DNA of 8,759 bases from Melaminivora alkalimesophila (GCF_000282995.1 NZ_ALEE01000660.1:1-8759), one strand, 5' to 3'; counted from the first letter of the stretch, positions 1 through 6,563 are shown. Notes: a model not told the origin generated them from the letters alone. Made by a program: numbers and translations.

Positions 1-61
1 GGGCGCGCGCCAGGGCCGCCCGCCAGCGCGCCGCAAAACCTGAAACAGAGCCGGTCTGCAT
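1..61 (-). CDS. 5' end of a divergent gene, possibly ComF-like phosphoribosyltransferase (partial)
   Basis: On the minus strand an ATG at 61-59 opens 20 sense codons that run off the left edge without a stop. The peptide begins MQTGSVSGFAARWRAALARA. Only the amino terminus is visible, so no domain can be seen. The basic, amphipathic opening and the position divergent to a BioC-like methyltransferase upstream of coxB resemble comF genes in Comamonadaceae as I remember them, where a cysteine-rich zinc motif follows soon after. That identification is inference from context. The 59 bp between this start and the divergent start at 121 would have to hold both promoters. It could also be a chance open frame in GC-rich DNA. 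Confidence 0.4.
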   Translation of the reverse strand, partial: MQTGSVSGFAARWRAALARA

Positions 62-69
62 GGCCTCAA

Positions 70-75
70 TATACT
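70..75 (+). promoter_or_regulatory. Candidate -10 element (TATACT) for the methyltransferase gene
   Basis: TATACT differs from the sigma-70 -10 consensus at one base and sits in the only AT-rich patch of the divergent intergenic region. It would place transcription start near 82 and leave a leader of about 40 nt before the ATG at 121. No good -35 hexamer lies 16-18 bp upstream, so this is a weak prediction. Confidence 0.22.
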
Positions 76-120
76 GCCCGGCACCGCATTTTCCGCCTGC
101 CGCGCGCCCCGGCCGCCACC

Positions 121-1029
121 ATGCCCGAGTCCCTGCCGCCCACCATCGATCCCGTCGCCGCCGCCCGCTGGCACGCCCGCGTCGCCGAGCCCTCGCCCTG
201 GCTGCATGAGGAAGTGGCGCGGCGCATGCAGGAGCGCCTCTCGTGGATCGTCAAGGCGCCCACCAGCTGGTGCGACTGGGACCCGCTGCGCGGCGGCACC
301 GAAGGCCACGCCCTGGTGGCGGCGCAGCTGCCCGAGGCCGCGGTGCAGGTGGCGGAGACCTCGTCGGCGCAGGGGGAGGCGCTGGCACGGCAGCGCCTGG
401 GCCGGCGCTGGTGGAGCCCGGCGCGCTGGACCGGCGCGCCGGTGCACTTCGGCCCGCCGGCCGAGGGCAGCGTGCAGCTGCTGTGGGCCAACATGGCGCT
501 GCACATGGCGGCCGATCCCCAGGCGCTCATCGCCCAATGGCAACGGGCGCTGGCGGTGGACGGCTACCTGATGTTTTCCTGCCTCGGCCCGGACACGCTG
601 CGCGAGCTGCGCGCCCTGTATGCCCGGGCGGGCTGGCCGGAGCCCGCGCACGCCTTCACCGACATGCACGACTGGGGCGACATGCTGGTGCGGGCGGGTT
701 TTGCCGATCCGGTCATGGACATGGAGCACATCACGCTCACCTTCGCCACGCCCGGGCGGCTGCTCGCCGAGCTGCGCGGGCTGGGGCGCAACCTTCATCC
801 GGGGCGGTTCGCCGGTCTGCGTGGGCGCCGCTGGCACCAGGAACTGCAGCGCCGCATCGGCGCCGAACTGGCCGACGCGCGCCACGGCGGCCAGCTCGCC
901 CTGACCTTCGAGATCATCTACGGCCACGCGGTGAAGGCCCCGCCGCGCGTGCGCGTCGAGGGGCACAGCGCCGTCTCGCTCGAGGACATGCGCTCCATGC
1001 TCCGGGCGGGACGCCCCCCTGCGGCCTGA
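121..1029 (+). CDS. BioC-type class I methyltransferase family protein with degenerate SAM site
   Basis: 302 residues, a little longer than E. coli BioC. True BioC methylates malonyl-ACP/CoA to prime pimelate synthesis for biotin. The carboxy-terminal half is BioC-like: LLWANMALH (residues 120-128) matches the BioC segment WSNLALQW, LRGLGRNLHPGR (218-229) matches the BioC segment LKGIGATHLHEGR, and the end QLALTFEIIYGHA also fits. The amino-terminal third is odd. Where a methyltransferase should have motif I (hD.GCGtG) it has CDWDPLRGGTEGH, and I see no clear acidic residue for the SAM ribose. A residue run like EEVARRMQERLSW near position 30 is typical of this subgroup. Such proteins are often labelled 'methyltransferase' or 'biotin synthase' next to coxB in Burkholderiales. 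I therefore call the family with confidence but not BioC activity. The ATG at 121 lacks a strong ribosome-binding site. I chose it because the IDP..AARWHAR segment usually lies near the family's amino terminus. Confidence 0.8.
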   Translation: MPESLPPTIDPVAAARWHARVAEPSPWLHEEVARRMQERLSWIVKAPTSWCDWDPLRGGTEGHALVAAQLPEAAVQVAETSSAQGEALARQRLGRRWWSPARWTGAPVHFGPPAEGSVQLLWANMALHMAADPQALIAQWQRALAVDGYLMFSCLGPDTLRELRALYARAGWPEPAHAFTDMHDWGDMLVRAGFADPVMDMEHITLTFATPGRLLAELRGLGRNLHPGRFAGLRGRRWHQELQRRIGAELADARHGGQLALTFEIIYGHAVKAPPRVRVEGHSAVSLEDMRSMLRAGRPPAA

Positions 1030-1057
1030 ATGTGGAACGCGCGGGGTCGCGCTGTCA

Positions 1058-1071
1058 ATGACCTCGATCAA
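1058..1071 (+). promoter_or_regulatory. FNR/Anr-like box upstream of coxB
   Basis: ATGAC-CTCG-ATCAA resembles the FNR-family consensus TTGAT-N4-ATCAA. The right half-site is perfect and the left half matches at three of five positions. Its centre (about 1064.5) lies some 27 bp upstream of the start predicted from the TACAAT element, so it overlaps the -35/-10 spacer. A regulator bound there would more likely repress than activate. That would suit shutting off a low-affinity aa3 oxidase when oxygen falls. The match is seen; the regulator and its effect are inferred. Confidence 0.35.
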
Positions 1072-1078
1072 TGCGAGC

Positions 1079-1084
1079 TACAAT
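1079..1084 (+). promoter_or_regulatory. Candidate -10 element (TACAAT) of the cox operon promoter
   Basis: TACAAT, one base from TATAAT, lies in an AT-rich patch (1079-1090) that stands out in this GC-rich DNA. No strong -35 lies at 17 bp (CAATGA at 1056-1061 is poor), which fits a regulated promoter. It is the best promoter candidate between the methyltransferase gene and coxB. Confidence 0.4.
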
Positions 1085-1325
1085 AAATTTCGCTTGCGGA
1101 TAGGAAGTTCGGGTCTGGCCCGCCGTTGACGGGCTGGTGCTTCGCATGCAGGGCAGGGAAGAGGGCGTGGCGCCGGTCGCGCCCCCGTTCCCTGACCGGC
1201 TGCGGTGCCCGCGCGATCCCTGGCTGCTCTCGCTCGGGGCTAACGTGTATTGCCACGCCGTCCGGGGCTGGGGCATGCTGGGCGCAGCGGAGATCGGGGC
1301 CACCCCCACCGCATCAAGGAGACAA

Positions 1326-1348
1326 CGGGCCGCCCATGTCGCGGCCCG
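1326..1348 (+). other. Strong GC hairpin in the coxB leader
   Basis: CGGGCCGC (1326-1333) is perfectly complementary to GCGGCCCG (1341-1348) across a 7-nt loop. No U-tract follows, so it is not an intrinsic terminator. It ends about 83 nt before the coxB ATG. It may stabilise or regulate the leader RNA, or may be a chance GC palindrome. Confidence 0.4.
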
Positions 1349-1431
1349 GATCGTGACACCACGGAACGGGCGCCTGCGTGCCCGGCCCGACGGCGATCGG
1401 TCGACTGGGGTTTGGAAGCAAAGTGAGAACT

Positions 1432-2601
1432 ATGAAACACATTTCCAACAGGCTGGGCTCTTCGCTGCTGGTGCTCTGTGCATGGCTTGCCACGTCGGCC
1501 CATGCGGTACAGGACCTTCCCGGGGGTCCGGCGGTCAAGCAGCTCAACCTGGCGCCCCCGGTGACCCGGATCGCGCAGGAGCAGCATTTCCTGCACTGGA
1601 TGCTGCTGGTGGTGTGCACCATCATCTTCCTTGGCGTGTTCGGTGTGATGTTCTATTCCATCTGGCACCACCGCAAGTCGCGCGGCGCGTAGGCCGCCAA
1701 CTTCCACGAGTCCGTCACCGTCGAGGTCGCCTGGACCGTCATTCCCTTCATCATCGTGGTCCTGATGGCGTTGCCCGCCACCAAGGTGCTGGTCGCGCAG
1801 AAGGACACGACCAACGCCGACCTCACCGTCAAGGCCACCGGCTACCAATGGAAGTGGGGCTACGACTACATCTCCGGCGAGGGCGAAGGCCTGGCCTTCA
1901 TCTCGACGCTCGACAGCAGCCACCGCCAGATGTCCGACAGCGGCGACGTCTCCAACGCCCCGGTGGACTACCTGCTCAAGGTGGACAACCCGCTGGTCGT
2001 GCCGGTGGGCAAGAAGGTGCGCGTCATCACCACCGCCAACGACGTGATCCACTCCTTCATGGTGCCGGCCTTCGGCATCAAGCAGGACGCCATTCCCGGC
2101 TTCGTGCGCGACACCTGGTTTCGCGCCGAGAAGGTGGGCGACTACTACGGGCAGTGCGCCGAGCTGTGCGGCAAGGAGCACGCCTACATGCCGATCCATG
2201 TGAAGGTGGTCTCCGCGCCCGAATACACCGCCTGGGTGGCCGAACAGAAGAAGAAGGCCGCCGCGCGCCAGGACGATCCGAACAAGGTCTGGGCGCTGGC
2301 CGACCTGCTGCCGCGCGGCGAGAAGGTCTATGCCGCCAACTGCGCCGCCTGCCACCAGGCCAACGGCAAGGGCGCCGGGCCGATCAAGCCGCTCGACGGC
2401 TCGGCCATCGTGCTCGACGAGGACCACACCAAGCAGATCCAGATCCTGCTGCACGGCGCTGCCGGCGGCGCCATGCCTTCCTGGGCGCAGCTGAGCGACA
2501 CCGACCTGGCGGCCGTGGCGAGCTACACCAAGAATGCCTGGAGCAACAAGACCGGCCAGGTCGTGCAGCCGGCCGAGATCGTCGCCCAGCGCGGCAAGTA
2601 A
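1432..2601 (+). pseudogene. coxB: Cytochrome c oxidase subunit II (CuA plus cytochrome c domain), interrupted by an in-frame amber codon
   Basis: The whole frame has 389 sense positions if codon 87 is read through. Subunit II takes electrons from cytochrome c at the CuA centre and passes them to heme a in CoxA. A signal peptide (residues 1-25, ending TSAHA) is followed by helix 1 (about 54-77), a cytoplasmic loop, helix 2 (about 95-116) and the periplasmic CuA cupredoxin domain. CuA ligands are H207 and the motif CAELCGKEHAYM (C242, E244, C246, H250, M253). A fused class I cytochrome c domain follows, with CAACH at 304-308 and a likely axial Met at 348 (AMPSW), giving a caa3-like subunit II. 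TAG at 1690-1692 replaces codon 87 in the loop between the helices, just after HRKSRGA. The frame continues unchanged with AANFHES. Homologues, as I recall, often have Lys there, so AAG to TAG would suffice. Start: ATG 1432 precedes a good signal peptide; an in-frame GTG at 1423 is an alternative. coxA follows after 37 bp. Confidence 0.92.
1690..1692 (+). other. In-frame TAG (amber) at codon 87 of coxB
   Basis: The context is GGC GCG TAG GCC GCC. The same frame is open from 1432 to 1689 and from 1693 to the TAA at 2599-2601, with recognisable subunit II sequence on both sides, so this is a substitution and not a frameshift. I see no Shine-Dalgarno sequence before the next in-frame GTG (1756) or ATG (1765). 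Both lie inside helix 2, so restart there would not make a working protein. The choice between a real mutation, a base-call error and suppression cannot be made from this sequence. Confidence 0.95.
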
Positions 2602-2638
2602 GCACCCCGCAACGCCCAACGCATCGAGGAAACGAGTC

Positions 2639-4276
2639 ATGAGCGCAGTTCTGGACAACCACGGGCACGGTGGCGCGGGCCACGCACACGGTGCGCACGA
2701 CCACCACGCAGCGCCCTCGGGGTGGCGCCGCTGGGTCTACGCGACCAACCACAAGGACATCGGTACGCTGTACCTGCTGTTTTCCTTCACCATGCTGATG
2801 ATCGGCGGCATCCTGGCCCTGCTGATCCGCGCCGAGCTGTTCGAGCCCGGCCTGCAGCTGGTCAACCCCGAGCTGTTCAACCAGCTGACCACCATGCACG
2901 GCATCATCATGGTGTTTGGCGCCATCATGCCGGCCTTCGTGGGCTTTGCGAACTGGATGCTGCCGCTGCAGATCGGCGCGTCCGACATGGCGTTCGCGCG
3001 CATGAACAACTTCAGCTTCTGGCTGCTGGTGCCCGCCGCCATCATGCTGGTCAGCTCGTTCTTCATGCCCGGCGGCGCCCCGGCCGCGGGCTGGACCATG
3101 TACGCGCCGCTCACCCTGCAGATGGGCCCGTCCATGGACGTGGCGATCTTCTCGCTGCACATCATGGGCGCCAGCTCCATCATGGGCGCGATCAACATCA
3201 TCGTGACCATCCTGAACATGCGCGCGCCGGGCATGACGCTCATGAAGATGCCCATGTTCTGCTGGACCTGGCTGATCACCGCCTACCTGCTGATCGCCGT
3301 GATGCCGGTGCTGGCCGGCGCCATCACCATGACGCTCACCGACCGGCATTTCGGCACCAGCTTCTTCAACGCCGCCGGCGGCGGTGACCCGATCATGTAC
3401 CAGCACATCTTTTGGTTCTTCGGCCACCCCGAGGTCTACATCATGATTCTGCCGGCGTTCGGCATCGTCAGCCAGGTGGTGCCGGCCTTCAGCAGGAAGC
3501 GCCTGTTCGGCTACGCCTCGATGGTGTATGCCGTGGCGGCGATCGCCATCCTGTCGTTCATCGTCTGGGCGCACCACATGTTCACCACCGGCATGCCGGT
3601 GACGGGCCAGCTGTTCTTCATGTACGCCACCATGCTGATCTCCGTGCCCACGGGCGTGAAGATCTTCAACTGGACGGCGACCATGTGGCGCGGCTCCATG
3701 ACTTTCGAGACGCCCATGCTGTGGGCGGTGGGCTTCATCTTCGTGTTCACCATCGGCGGCTTCACCGGCCTGATCGTGGCGGTGGCGCCGCTGGACGTGC
3801 AGCTGCAGGACACCTACTACGTGGTGGCGCACTTCCACTACGTGCTGGTGGCGGGCTCGCTGTTCGCGCTGTTTGCCGGCTACTACTACTGGGCGCCCAA
3901 GTGGACCGGCGTGATGTACAGCGAGACACGCGGCAAGATCCACTTCTGGCTGTCGATGATCACCTTCAACATCACCTTCTTCCCGATGCACTTCCTGGGG
4001 CTGGCCGGCATGCCGCGCCGCTACGCCGACTACCCCATGCAGTTCACCGACTTCAACATGCTCGCCTCGGTCGGTGCCTTCGGCTTCGGGCTGATGCAGG
4101 TGTACTTCTTCCTGTTCGTGGTGTTGCCGGCCATGCGCGGGCGCGGCGCGCCGGCGCCGCAGCGCCCCTGGGAGGGGGCCGAGGGGCTGGAGTGGGAGGT
4201 GCCTTCGCCAGCGCCCTTCCATACCTACGAGGTGCCCCCGAAGCTCGACGCCACCGCCACGCGCGTGGTCGGCTGA
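2639..4276 (+). CDS. coxA: Cytochrome c oxidase subunit I (aa3-type, heme-copper oxidase type A1)
   Basis: 545 residues, normal for the family. This is the catalytic subunit that reduces oxygen to water and pumps protons. Ligands visible: H87 (heme a, in [10 protein letters not shown]), H263 of HPEVY with its partner Y267 (CuB and the His-Tyr cross-link), H312 and H313 (Cu[11 protein letters not shown]), H398 (heme a3) and H400 (heme a) in VAHFHYVL. E265 of HPEVY is the D-channel glutamate that marks type A1. The protein is intact and has about twelve membrane helices. Its amino terminus (residues 8-23) contains seven histidines, as in other Burkholderiales CoxA proteins I recall. ATG 2639 is chosen because GAGGA at 2626-2630 sits 8 nt before it and because residues 27-40 ([14 protein letters not shown]) give the usual family opening. 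The frame is open further upstream, but that part overlaps coxB. Confidence 0.98.
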   Translation: MSAVLDNHGHGGAGHAHGAHDHHAAPSGWRRWVYATNHKDIGTLYLLFSFTMLMIGGILALLIRAELFEPGLQLVNPELFNQLTTMHGIIMVFGAIMPAFVGFANWMLPLQIGASDMAFARMNNFSFWLLVPAAIMLVSSFFMPGGAPAAGWTMYAPLTLQMGPSMDVAIFSLHIMGASSIMGAINIIVTILNMRAPGMTLMKMPMFCWTWLITAYLLIAVMPVLAGAITMTLTDRHFGTSFFNAAGGGDPIMYQHIFWFFGHPEVYIMILPAFGIVSQVVPAFSRKRLFGYASMVYAVAAIAILSFIVWAHHMFTTGMPVTGQLFFMYATMLISVPTGVKIFNWTATMWRGSMTFETPMLWAVGFIFVFTIGGFTGLIVAVAPLDVQLQDTYYVVAHFHYVLVAGSLFALFAGYYYWAPKWTGVMYSETRGKIHFWLSMITFNITFFPMHFLGLAGMPRRYADYPMQFTDFNMLASVGAFGFGLMQVYFFLFVVLPAMRGRGAPAPQRPWEGAEGLEWEVPSPAPFHTYEVPPKLDATATRVVG

Positions 4277-4304
4277 AGGTCCGAACGCCCAGGAGGACGA
4301 TGCC

Positions 4305-4418
4305 ATGCCCCTGCCCGAAGACAAGCGCAAGGCCAACCTGCGACTGGCGCTGATCCTGGTGTCGCTGGCGCTGGTGTTCTTCCTCGGCTTCCTGCTGCGC
4401 ATGACCTGGCTGGGGTGA
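4305..4418 (+). CDS. Cytochrome oxidase small assembly protein (single helix)
   Basis: 37 residues, starting MPLPEDKRKANLRLAL and ending RMTWLG. A short charged head (residues 4-9) is followed by one hydrophobic helix (about 12-31). A strong Shine-Dalgarno AGGAGG (4291-4296) lies 8 nt before the ATG at 4305. The gene sits between coxA (28 bp before) and ctaG (16 bp after), in the same direction. Tiny one-helix proteins in exactly this position are annotated 'cytochrome oxidase small assembly protein' in Burkholderiales. Their role in oxidase biogenesis is inferred mostly from position. An ATG at 4300 is in another frame and meets a stop after a short basic peptide, so it was not used. Confidence 0.82.
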   Translation: MPLPEDKRKANLRLALILVSLALVFFLGFLLRMTWLG

Positions 4419-4434
4419 AGGAAGGGATGAAGCG

Positions 4435-5058
4435 ATGGGTGTGAAGCACGAGAACCTGCGCATGGTCGGCAAGCTGGCCGTCATCACGCTGGGCATGTTC
4501 GCCTTCGGCTACTCCCTCATCCCCATCTACAAGCGCATCTGCGAGGCGACGGGCATCAACATCCTGACGCTGTCGGAGCGCCTGGTGCCGGGCAACGGGA
4601 CGGCCGGGCCGCTCACGCGGGTGCCGGTCAACACCCAGGTCGACAAGAGCCGCACCATCACCGTGGAGTTCGACGCGAACGCGCGCGGCCCGTGGGACTT
4701 CAAGCCGGCGCAGCGCTCGATCCAGGTGCATCCGGGCGAGCTCGCCACCGTGATGTACACCTTCCAGAACGTGCAGAACCGCCGCATGGCGGCGCAGGCC
4801 ATCCCGAGCTACGCACCGCGCCAGGCGGCGCCGCACTTCACCAAGCTGGAGTGCTTCTGCTTCAGCCAGTACACGCTGGACCCGGGCGAGAAGAAGGAAT
4901 GGCCGGTGGCCTTCGTGATCGATCCGCGCCTGTCCAAGGACGTGACCACCATCACCCTGTCCTATACCTTCTTCGAGGTCGGCGGCCGCACGCCGGCTGC
5001 GCCTGCCCCGGCCGCCGCTGCCGCGCCTGTTGCCCAGACCGCGGAGGCCGGCACATGA
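4435..5058 (+). CDS. ctaG: Cytochrome c oxidase assembly protein CtaG (Cox11 family)
   Basis: 207 residues. CtaG/Cox11 is a membrane-anchored copper chaperone that delivers Cu to the CuB site of subunit I. One amino-terminal helix (about 11-30) ends in LIPIYKRICEATG, a family signature. A periplasmic immunoglobulin-like domain follows with the copper-binding CFCF motif (C140 and C142, in LECFCF), and then FVIDPRLSKDVTTITLSYTFF, which closes the domain. The tail after residue 184 is a low-complexity Ala/Pro stretch, common in this family. AAGGGA (4422-4427) precedes the ATG by 7 nt. The stop overlaps the next start (ATGA at 5055-5058), which suggests translational coupling to the DUF2970 gene. 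Confidence 0.97.
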   Translation: MGVKHENLRMVGKLAVITLGMFAFGYSLIPIYKRICEATGINILTLSERLVPGNGTAGPLTRVPVNTQVDKSRTITVEFDANARGPWDFKPAQRSIQVHPGELATVMYTFQNVQNRRMAAQAIPSYAPRQAAPHFTKLECFCFSQYTLDPGEKKEWPVAFVIDPRLSKDVTTITLSYTFFEVGGRTPAAPAPAAAAAPVAQTAEAGT

Positions 5059-5276
5059 GCGGACCCGAGGACGACCGCCACGCCCCGCTGCCGCCGCGCG
5101 CGTCGCTGGCGCGCTCGGTGCGCGCCGTGGCGTGGTCGCTGATCGGGCTGCGCGCCGGCAAGGAATACCGGCGCGACCTGCAGAGCATCCACCCGCTGCA
5201 CATCGTGCTGGTGGGGCTGCTGGCGCTGTTCGGCTTCGTGTTGCTGTTGATCGCCGTGGTCAAGTGGGTGGCCTGA
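5055..5276 (+). CDS. DUF2970 family single-helix membrane protein
   Basis: 73 residues, opening MSGPEDDRHAPLPP and ending IAVVKWVA. The first half is polar and basic. A segment with GLRAGKEYRRDLQSIHPLH (about 32-50) precedes one strong hydrophobic helix (about 51-71). The segment and the cox-operon location are typical of DUF2970 proteins, which are almost always found between ctaG and coxC in betaproteobacteria. The function is unknown; a role in assembly or stability of the oxidase is inferred from position only. The start overlaps the ctaG stop by four bases. After the stop, 81 bp separate it from coxC. Confidence 0.88.
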   Translation: MSGPEDDRHAPLPPRASLARSVRAVAWSLIGLRAGKEYRRDLQSIHPLHIVLVGLLALFGFVLLLIAVVKWVA

Positions 5277-5357
5277 AGGGCACCGGCGCGAGCGCGGGCA
5301 GGCGGTGAGTGAGTGAATGGACGGAGACCACCAGAACTTTGAGACCGAGGAGCTGAC

Positions 5358-6239
5358 ATGAGTGCAACCACCCCAGGCGCCACGCCCTACTACTACGTCC
5401 CGTCGGAGTCGCGCCACCCGGTGCTCGCCGCCATCGGCCTGTTCTTCGTGATCCTTGGCGCGAGCCAGTGGATCAACGGCCAGCAATGGGGCAAGTGGAC
5501 CTTCTGGTTCGGCATCGCCTGGTGGCTGTTCGTGCTGTTCCAGTGGTTCCGCGAGGCCGCGCGCGAGAGCGAGCGCGGTCTCTACGGGCGCAAGATCGAC
5601 CTGTCCTACCGCTGGAGCATGAGCTGGTTCATCTTCTCGGAGTGCATGTTCTTCGGCGCCTTCTTCACGGCCCTGTGGTGGGCGCGCGCGCATTCGGTGC
5701 CGGAACTGGGCAACGTCGAGAACGCCTTGATCTGGTCGGACTTCAAGTCCGTCTGGCCGAGCGTCGCGGCCGGCGCGACGGCCTCGCCGGCAGGCACCGT
5801 GGAGCCCTTCGAGACCGTCGGCCCGTTCTGGCTGCCGACCATCAACACGGCGCTGCTGCTGACCTCGGGCGTCACGCTGACCATCGCGCACCACGCGCTG
5901 CGCCTGGGCCAGCGCGCCCGAACCATCGCCTTCATGTGGATCACGGTGCTGCTGGGCGTCACCTTCCTGATCGTGCAGGGCTACGAGTACTACCACCTCT
6001 ACACCGAGCTGAACCTGAAGATGAGCTCGGGGGTGTTCGGCTCCACTTTCTTCCTGCTCACGGGCTTCCACGGCTTCCACGTCTTCGTGGGCATGCTGAT
6101 GCTGTTTTTCATCACGCTGCGGCTGCAGAGCGGCCATTTCACGGCCGAGCGCCATTTCGGCTTCGAGGGCGCCGCCTGGTACTGGCATTTCGTGGACGTG
6201 GTGTGGCTCGGCCTGTACATCCTGGTGTACTGGATGTGA
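5358..6239 (+). CDS. coxC: Cytochrome c oxidase subunit III
   Basis: 293 residues, typical length. Subunit III has no metal centre; it stabilises subunit I and supports proton uptake into the D-channel. Seven helices can be followed. Signatures are YYYVPSESRHPV near the start, SWFIFSECMFFGAFF with its conserved membrane glutamate, TLTIAHHAL, QGYEYYHLYTELNL, LTGFHGFHVFVGM, and the closing AAWYWHFVDVVWLGLYILVY. AGGAG (5348-5352) lies 5 nt before the ATG. A hairpin terminator follows the stop by about 30 bp, so coxC is probably the last gene of the coxB-to-coxC transcription unit. Confidence 0.98.
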   Translation: MSATTPGATPYYYVPSESRHPVLAAIGLFFVILGASQWINGQQWGKWTFWFGIAWWLFVLFQWFREAARESERGLYGRKIDLSYRWSMSWFIFSECMFFGAFFTALWWARAHSVPELGNVENALIWSDFKSVWPSVAAGATASPAGTVEPFETVGPFWLPTINTALLLTSGVTLTIAHHALRLGQRARTIAFMWITVLLGVTFLIVQGYEYYHLYTELNLKMSSGVFGSTFFLLTGFHGFHVFVGMLMLFFITLRLQSGHFTAERHFGFEGAAWYWHFVDVVWLGLYILVYWM

Positions 6240-6267
6240 CATGGATGCCCGGGCAGACCCTGGCATG

Positions 6268-6296
6268 AAAAAAGCGCCGCCAGGCGCTTTTTCTTT
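6268..6296. terminator. Bidirectional rho-independent terminator after coxC
   Basis: The stem AAAAAGCGCC (6269-6278) pairs perfectly with GGCGCTTTTT (6283-6292) around the 4-nt loop GCCA, and T-rich sequence follows to 6296. The A-run on the left becomes a U-run when read on the minus strand. The hairpin can therefore end both the cox transcript and the facing two-helix gene that stops at 6322. Confidence 0.93.
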
Positions 6297-6321
6297 CCGC
6301 TGCGAGGCGCGGGGCGGGGCT

Positions 6322-6555
6322 TCAACCGCCCGAGGAGCGCAGCCCGGTCGGCTGGATATAGCCCAGCTTCCAGGCGGCCAGCACGCACAGGAACAGCGCC
6401 ACCGACAGGCCCACGCGCAGCGCGAGCGACCAGGCCATGCGCGCGCTGCGCTGGCGGTCGTCCTCGCCCGGCTGGCTGCCACGCATCATGAAGAACAGCG
6501 CCGAGCCCAGGCTGGCGAGGATGGCGAGAAAGGCCAGGGCAACGAGGATCTTCAT
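6322..6555 (-). CDS. Twin transmembrane protein (DUF2909-type)
   Basis: 77 residues, starting MKILVALAFLAILASLGSAL. Two helices (about 2-23 and 43-64) are joined by a short charged loop with GEDDRQRSARM. Two-helix proteins of this kind sit between the subunit III gene and SURF1 in many proteobacteria, including P. aeruginosa as I recall, often on the opposite strand. Their function is unknown. The start at 6555 is chosen because family members begin MKIL. In-frame ATGs lie upstream (for example 6567), and no clear ribosome site distinguishes them. The gene is convergent with coxC, shares its terminator, and is divergent from SURF1. Confidence 0.87.
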   Translation of the reverse strand: MKILVALAFLAILASLGSALFFMMRGSQPGEDDRQRSARMAWSLALRVGLSVALFLCVLAAWKLGYIQPTGLRSSGG

Positions 6556-6563
6556 GGTGGCGT

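Larger units (their letters stand above)
1030..1431. other. 402-bp non-coding region and probable 5' leader of coxB
   Basis: No open frame here has a credible start, ribosome site and protein-like composition. The stretch begins with a candidate promoter (about 1058-1084), then becomes a long GC-rich segment with several inverted repeats. GCCGGTC at 1172-1178 pairs with GACCGGC at 1194-1200. The alternative pairing GGGAAGAGGGCG (1156-1167) with CGCCCCCGTTCCC (1180-1192) would compete with it. An 8-bp hairpin lies at 1326-1348. If transcription starts near 1091 the untranslated leader would be about 340 nt, unusually long. I recognise no known riboswitch class. The ribosome site for coxB is weak (GTGAG at 1423-1427, very close to the ATG). 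Confidence 0.6.

Noticed and set aside
1039..1052. GCGCG-N4-CGCGC hairpin after the methyltransferase stop as a terminator
   Set aside because: The stem is only 5 bp and no T-run follows, so it does not meet the pattern of an intrinsic terminator.
1756..2601. Separate gene starting at GTG 1756 that would supply the CuA domain after the amber codon
   Set aside because: The GTG is inside the second membrane helix and has no Shine-Dalgarno sequence. A product from there would lack helix 1 and half of helix 2, so it is unlikely to be a real start.
1137..2642. Plus-strand open frame of about 500 codons overlapping the coxB region
   Set aside because: It lies in a different frame from the recognisable CoxB sequence, has Arg/Gly/Ala-rich composition with no domain, and starts at a GTG without a ribosome site. 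It is a GC-driven shadow. It does not bypass the amber codon in a meaningful way, because it never reads CoxB sequence.
1240..2658. Minus-strand open frame of 472 codons opposite coxB and its leader
   Set aside because: Low-complexity antisense frame with no recognisable domain. It exists because of codon bias on the coding strand.
2384..4402. Minus-strand open frame of 672 codons opposite coxA
   Set aside because: His/Arg/Gln-rich antisense shadow of coxA. The plus strand encodes an intact, ligand-complete subunit I.
5277..5357. 81-bp gap before coxC with the short tandem TGAGTGAGTGA (5306-5316)
   Set aside because: Too short to be a meaningful repeat. No promoter or hairpin of note is seen, and a normal ribosome site for coxC ends the gap.
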